This document shows, in pieces, positions 60,017-64,000 of a stretch of 64,000 nucleotides of DNA. Within the stretch, counting starts at the first letter, position 1. Each line of letters starts with the position of its first letter. The DNA comes from Phytomonospora endophytica (GTDB taxonomy: Bacteria; Actinomycetota; Actinomycetes; Mycobacteriales; Micromonosporaceae). The notes beneath the pieces were generated by a model. That model did not search any database. It saw only the letters and a program-made list of their open reading frames with translations, and was not told where the DNA came from. Both the position numbers and the translations under genes were made by a program. The stretch lies in the NCBI RefSeq assembly GCF_014202425.1, contig NZ_JACHGT010000008.1, positions 322,646 through 386,645 of the forward strand, written 5' to 3'.

Positions 60017-62025
60017 GCACTCCGGAGAACAACGGCAAGAAGCCGGAGAAGAACGGCGAGGACGGCGGCCCCACCCCGGCTCGCATCAAGGGCGCGCCCC
60101 AGCGCGGCGGGCCCGGCGGCCCGATGGCCGGGGCGATGCCGACCGAGAAGGCCATGCACTTCAAGGAGTCCAGTCTCCGGCTGCTGCGCATGATGCGGCC
60201 CGAGCGGGCCACGGCGTCGCTGGCGCTGCTCCTCGGCGTGGTCTCGGTGACCCTGTCGGTGGTCGGGCCGAAGATCCTCGGCCACGCCACCAACCTCATC
60301 TTCGGCGGCGTGATCGGCAAGTTGTCCCCCGCCGGGCTCACCCGCGACGAGGCCATCGCGACCGCCCGCGCGACCGGCAACGACACCATCGCCGACGTGA
60401 TGACCACCGTGGACTTCACGCCGGGCCAGGGCATCGACTTCGGTGAGGTCGGCCGGGTCCTGCTGATCGTGCTGGCGCTGTTCGTGCTGTCGTCGGCGGC
60501 GATGCTGTGGCAGGGCCGGCTGACCACGACGATCGTGCAGCGCACGGCCTACCGCCTGCGCGAGCAGGCCGAGACCAAGCTCGCGCGGCTTCCCCTCGGC
60601 TACTTCGACAAGCAGCCGCGCGGTGAGATCCTGTCGCGCACCACCAACGACATCGACAACATCTCCCAGACGCTCCAGCAGGCCCTGTCGCAGCTGGTGA
60701 TCTCGCTGCTGACCATCGTCGGCGTGCTGCTGATGATGATCCTGATCTCGCCGCTGCTGGCGCTGATCGCGGTCATCACCGTCCCGGTGTCCCTGTGGGT
60801 CACCGTGATCATCGGCAAGCGGGCGCAGCCGCAGTTCCTCAAGCAGTGGGGCACGACCGGGAAACTCAACGGCCACATCGAGGAGATGTTCACCGGGCAC
60901 GCCCTCGTCAAGGTCTTCGGCCGCCAGAAGGAGGCCTCGGCGACCTTCGCCGAGCACAACGAGGACCTGTTCCAGGCGGCCTTCAAGGCGCAGTTCATCT
61001 CCGGCATCATCCAGCCGGCGATGATGTTCATCGGCAACGTCAACTACGTCCTCGTCGCCGTCATCGGCGGCCTGCGGGTCGCGTCGGGCACGATGTCGCT
61101 CGGTGACGTGCAGGCGTTCATCCAGTACTCGCGCCAGTTCTCGCAGCCGATCACGCAGGTCGCGTCGATGGCGAACCTCCTCCAGTCGGGCGTTGCCTCG
61201 GCCGAGCGGGTCTTCGACCTGCTCGACTCCGAGGAGCAGTCGCCCGAGCCCGCCGAACCGCTCACCCCGGCCGACACCGTCGGCCGTGTCGCCTTCGAGC
61301 ACGTCTCCTTCCGTTACGAGGAGGACAAACCGCTCATCGACGACCTGTCGCTGTCGGTCGAGCCCGGCCACACCGTCGCCATCGTCGGGCCCACCGGGGC
61401 GGGTAAGACCACCCTGGTGAACCTGCTGATGCGCTTCTACGAGGTCCGGGGCGGACGGATCACCCTCGACGGCGTGGACATCGCCGCGATGACCCGCGAG
61501 GACCTGCGCGCCCGCACGGGCATGGTCCTGCAGGACACCTGGCTGTTCGGCGGCACCATCGCGCAGAACATCGTCTACGGCGTCGGCGAGGTCAGCGAGG
61601 AGCGCATGCTCGAAGCGGCGCGGGCGACCCACGTCGACCACTTCGTGCGGACCCTGCCCGACGGCTACGACACGATCATCGACGAGGAGGGCTCGAACCT
61701 CAGCGCCGGTGAGAAGCAGCTGATCACCATCGCGCGGGCCTTCCTCACCGAGCCGACGATCCTCGTCCTCGACGAGGCCACGTCCTCCGTGGACACCCGC
61801 ACCGAGGTGCTCATCCAGCGGGCCATGACCGAACTGCGCTCCGGCCGGACCAGCTTCGTCATCGCCCACCGGCTCTCCACGATCCGCGACGCCGACCTGA
61901 TCCTGGTCATGGAGAACGGATCCATCGTCGAACAGGGCGACCACGAAGGCCTCCTCGAAGCCGGCGGCGCCTACGCCCGCCTGTACGCGGCACAGTTCGC
62001 CGAGGCGGTCGTCGGCGTCGACTAG
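60013..62025 (+). CDS. ABC exporter half, canonical ATP site
   Basis: 670 residues with a long charged N-terminus (about 45 residues), six-helix domain and nucleotide-binding domain. Walker A IVGPTGAGKTTLVNL, Walker B TILVLDEATSSVDTR with the catalytic Glu and H-loop VIAHRLSTI; the signature is LSAGEKQ, a variant that belongs with the degenerate site of the partner. Together with 58187-60016 it makes one full heterodimer, made by coupled translation (GTG start in the stop). Likely substrates are drugs, peptides or lipids. Terminator at 62035-62063. Confidence 0.92.
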   Translation: MSTPENNGKKPEKNGEDGGPTPARIKGAPQRGGPGGPMAGAMPTEKAMHFKESSLRLLRMMRPERATASLALLLGVVSVTLSVVGPKILGHATNLIFGGVIGKLSPAGLTRDEAIATARATGNDTIADVMTTVDFTPGQGIDFGEVGRVLLIVLALFVLSSAAMLWQGRLTTTIVQRTAYRLREQAETKLARLPLGYFDKQPRGEILSRTTNDIDNISQTLQQALSQLVISLLTIVGVLLMMILISPLLALIAVITVPVSLWVTVIIGKRAQPQFLKQWGTTGKLNGHIEEMFTGHALVKVFGRQKEASATFAEHNEDLFQAAFKAQFISGIIQPAMMFIGNVNYVLVAVIGGLRVASGTMSLGDVQAFIQYSRQFSQPITQVASMANLLQSGVASAERVFDLLDSEEQSPEPAEPLTPADTVGRVAFEHVSFRYEEDKPLIDDLSLSVEPGHTVAIVGPTGAGKTTLVNLLMRFYEVRGGRITLDGVDIAAMTREDLRARTGMVLQDTWLFGGTIAQNIVYGVGEVSEERMLEAARATHVDHFVRTLPDGYDTIIDEEGSNLSAGEKQLITIARAFLTEPTILVLDEATSSVDTRTEVLIQRAMTELRSGRTSFVIAHRLSTIRDADLILVMENGSIVEQGDHEGLLEAGGAYARLYAAQFAEAVVGVD

Positions 62026-62034
62026 CCGTCTCTT

Positions 62035-62063
62035 GCGGGGTGTCCGGCTTCCGGGCACCCCGC
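62035..62063 (+). terminator. Terminator after ABC exporter
   Basis: 13-bp stem with one mismatch (62035-62047 with 62051-62063), very short loop, 10 bases after the stop. Confidence 0.65.
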
Positions 62064-62134
62064 TCACATTGGCCCAGTCGAAAGGCGCCGAAATGGCCCA
62101 TCCGATCGGGCCGCTTCCGATCTAGGCTGGGACC

Positions 62135-62884
62135 GTGACCGAGATCGTTCTCCCCGCCGACGCCCAGCGCCGCCAGGCCCGCAACTCCGCCGCCTACTGG
62201 GCGGCCACGGCCCGCTCCCGTGGCCACGAGACCATCACCCGCCGGGCCTTCGTCGCCGCCGTCGGCGACGAGCGCGCCGGAACCCGCTTCCTGCTCCAGG
62301 AACCCGATCTCAGCGCCGACGAGCTCGCCGAACTGACCGAACTGGCCGCCAAGGCGCGCGCCCGCGGCCCGGTCGACGCCGAAGATCCCTACAGCGCCAC
62401 CGATCTCAGCGCCCTGAACCTCGTCAGCTTCCAGATGCCGGTGATGCTCCGGCAGGCGGGCGCGGTCGCCGACCCGGTCATGGAGGTGCGGAAGGCCGAG
62501 ACCGACGCCGACCTGGAAGGCGCCGAACGGGCGATCATCGACGGCTTCGAACTGGTCCGTTTCGAGCCCGTCCGTGCCGGTGAGATGCTCCCTCGCGCGC
62601 TCCTGGCCGAGCCGGGCGTCGCGGTGCACGTCGCCGTGCTCGACGGCGAGATCGCCGGTGCGTGCGTGTCGGTGATCGACGACGGGCTGGGCAGCCACTA
62701 CTGGGTCGGGACGCCCGAGGCCTTCCGCTCGCGCGGTGTCGGCCGCGCGGTCATGCTCGGTTCGCTCGCCGCCATGACGGAGATCCCGGCGACGCTCACG
62801 GCGTCGAAGCTGGGGCGGCCGCTTTACGAGTCGCTCGGGTACGAGGTGACGGGGATGTCGACGTGGTGGCGGACACCTTCCTAG
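62135..62884 (+). CDS. GNAT family N-acetyltransferase
   Basis: 249 residues. The C-terminal half is a GNAT domain with the acetyl-CoA loop GTPEAFRSRGVGRAVMLGSL and a final strand (LYESLGYEVTGMSTWW). The N-terminal half (residues 1-110) is helical with no assigned domain. GTG at 62135 follows TAGGCT by 6 nt. No linked gene suggests the acceptor. Confidence 0.8.
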   Translation: MTEIVLPADAQRRQARNSAAYWAATARSRGHETITRRAFVAAVGDERAGTRFLLQEPDLSADELAELTELAAKARARGPVDAEDPYSATDLSALNLVSFQMPVMLRQAGAVADPVMEVRKAETDADLEGAERAIIDGFELVRFEPVRAGEMLPRALLAEPGVAVHVAVLDGEIAGACVSVIDDGLGSHYWVGTPEAFRSRGVGRAVMLGSLAAMTEIPATLTASKLGRPLYESLGYEVTGMSTWWRTPS

Positions 62885-62888
62885 AGGC

Positions 62889-62907
62889 GCGCCGGGGGTC
62901 CCGGCGC
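62889..62907. terminator. Hairpin between GNAT and old yellow enzyme genes
   Basis: Perfect 8-bp stem (62889-62896 with 62900-62907) and 3-nt loop between two convergent genes. Confidence 0.5.
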
Positions 62908-62981
62908 CGGCCCTGCGCGGTGCCCCGAGATGCGGCACCGAGAAGCGCCCGGCGGCCATCCCGCGCCGGTCCTGTGTTCGC

Positions 62982-64000
62982 TCAGCCTCGGCCGGCCGGC
63001 GGCTTGCGTTTCCCGGCCGCGAAGGGCTTCGGCCACGCCATCGGATAGTCCTGTTCGACGGCGGCGTGCAGCGTCCACTGTGGATCGTAGAGGTGCGTGC
63101 GGCCGAGGGCGCAGAGGTCGGCGCGTCCGGCGAGGATGATCGAGTTGACGTCGTCGTAGGACGAGATCGCGCCGACGGCGATGACGGTGACCGCGGGGAA
63201 GTCCGCGGCCAGATCGTGGCGGATCCGGTCGGCATAGGGGGTCTGGAAGGACCGGCCGTAGGCGGGCCGCTCGTCGCTGACGACCTGGCCGGTGGAGATG
63301 TCGACGGCGTCGACGCCCGCCTCGGCGAAGGCGCGCGCGACGGCGAGGGACTCCTCGTGGGTGAGACCGTCGGGATGCCAGTCGGTCGCGCTCAGGCGGA
63401 CCGACAGCGGCCCGGGCCACTCCTCCCGCACGGCCGCGAGGACTTCCAGTGGGAAGCGCAGCCGACCGGCGAGCGATCCTCCATAGTGGTCGGTGCGCTT
63501 GTTGGTCAGCGGCGAGATGAAGCTCGACAGCAGGTATCCATGCGCGCAGTGGAGTTCCAGGAGGTCGAAACCGGCCTCCCGCGCGCGGCGGGCGGAGGCG
63601 GCGAAGTCGTCGCGGATCGCGTCGAGCTCGTCGCGGGTGAGTTCGCGCGGGGTCTGGCTGCCCTCCTTGTAGGGCAGGGCCGAGGGCGCGCCGATGGGCC
63701 AGTTGCCCTCGGGCAGCGGGTCGTCGATCCCGTCCCACATCAGCCTGGTCGAGCCCTTGCGGCCCGAATGCCCGAGCTGGACGCCGATCTTCGCCTCGGT
63801 GTTCTCGTGCACGAAACGCGCGATCCGTTGCCAGGCCTCGGTCTGGGCGTCGTCGTACAGTCCGGCGCAGCCCGGCGTGATGCGCCCCTCGGGCGAGACG
63901 CAGACCATCTCGGTCATGACGAGCCCGGCGCCGCCGAGCGCCTTGGAACCCAGATGCACGAGGTGGAAGTCGCCGGGCAGGCCGTCCTCGGAGGAGTACA
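62982..64000 (-). CDS. NADH:flavin oxidoreductase / old yellow enzyme (YqjM-like), 5' part outside the window
   Basis: At least 339 residues; the frame is open to the window edge and the N-terminal strand is missing. FMN-dependent ene-reductase pattern: LGSKALGGAGLVMTEM, IGVQLGHSGRKGS, LLELHCAHGYLLSSFISPLT (the His-x-x-His pair that binds the substrate carbonyl), NKRTDHYGGSLAGRLRFPLE, SVRLSATDWHPDG and ALGRTHLYDPQW. Reduces activated double bonds with NAD(P)H. Substrate unknown. Confidence 0.88.
   Translation of the reverse strand, partial: YSSEDGLPGDFHLVHLGSKALGGAGLVMTEMVCVSPEGRITPGCAGLYDDAQTEAWQRIARFVHENTEAKIGVQLGHSGRKGSTRLMWDGIDDPLPEGNWPIGAPSALPYKEGSQTPRELTRDELDAIRDDFAASARRAREAGFDLLELHCAHGYLLSSFISPLTNKRTDHYGGSLAGRLRFPLEVLAAVREEWPGPLSVRLSATDWHPDGLTHEESLAVARAFAEAGVDAVDISTGQVVSDERPAYGRSFQTPYADRIRHDLAADFPAVTVIAVGAISSYDDVNSIILAGRADLCALGRTHLYDPQWTLHAAVEQDYPMAWPKPFAAGKRKPPAGRG

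Overview
The window is a chromosomal segment of a high-GC actinomycete (roughly 70% G+C by eye). The evidence is strong GC3 codon use, an HbhA-like protein, mycothiol-type (MDMPI) folds, DUF2516, CsbD, ECF41 and other ECF sigma factors, excalibur and FG-GAP secreted proteins, and type VII secretion (WXG/EspC-like) proteins. Two blocks recall conserved actinobacterial neighbourhoods known from Mycobacterium: a GalE2-like epimerase next to a lysophospholipid acyltransferase at the left edge (compare Rv0501/Rv0502), and an XRE regulator + hbhA, DUF2516 and murB between 27 and 37.5 kb (compare Rv0474-Rv0476 and Rv0482). I cannot fix the genus. A Glycomycetales-like or related soil actinomycete would fit, but this is a guess.

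Layout. 1-1.5 kb: epimerase and acyltransferase. 1.5-7.5 kb: hydrolase, a large secreted propeller/FG-GAP protein, an FAD monooxygenase and two related small membrane proteins. 7.6-9.5 kb: a foreign-looking patch with an unknown regulator-like gene, a fragment, a small ORF and an imperfect direct repeat. 9.5-16.5 kb: secreted debranching enzyme, a polytopic membrane protein, a Tat-exported EEP hydrolase and two proteins sharing a domain. 16.6-19 kb: a translationally coupled operon of membrane alpha/beta hydrolase, ECF sigma factor and SRPBCC-like protein. 19.5-22.2 kb: a type VII secretion-like cassette (EspC-like, WXG-like, lipoprotein, YbaB-like). 22.2-26.2 kb: histidine degradation (hutF plus M20 amidohydrolase), an F420-reductase-like protein and arylamine N-acetyltransferase. 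26.3-38.2 kb: excalibur protein, hbhA region, epoxide hydrolase, a divergent dynamin-like GTPase / membrane NACHT NTPase pair, EI24 protein, DUF2516, exonuclease, MDMPI protein, murB and DUF998. 38.4-47.6 kb: MerR; HxlR-peroxiredoxin fusion with a divergent MFS pump; TetR with a divergent membrane protein; CsbD; PAF-acetylhydrolase-like lipase; DsbA-TPR protein; an ArsR-type operon driving an ABC transporter; LysE exporter. 47.6-55 kb: SulP transporter, carboxylesterase/TetR pair, ZTP riboswitch and glyA, then small enzymes. 55-64 kb: TetR, ECF41 sigma factor with its own promoter motif, PQQ-like propeller protein, heterodimeric ABC exporter, GNAT, and a partial old yellow enzyme.

Gene expression logic visible in the DNA: at least 17 genes have a TANNNT hexamer exactly 6-7 nt before the start codon, the pattern expected for leaderless mRNAs, and I used it to choose several starts. 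Operons are tight, with many 4-bp ATGA/GTGA overlaps. Divergent regulator/target pairs carry clear palindromic operators (41.3 kb, 44.5 kb, 51.05 kb, 39.7 kb), and many convergent or terminal genes end in strong GC-rich hairpins without long U tracts.

No rRNA, tRNA, CRISPR array, intact transposase or integrase was seen. The best candidates for something undescribed are the ECF/hydrolase/SRPBCC operon, the type VII-like four-gene cassette, the GTPase/NACHT pair and the repeat-flanked small gene at 8.7-9.4 kb.
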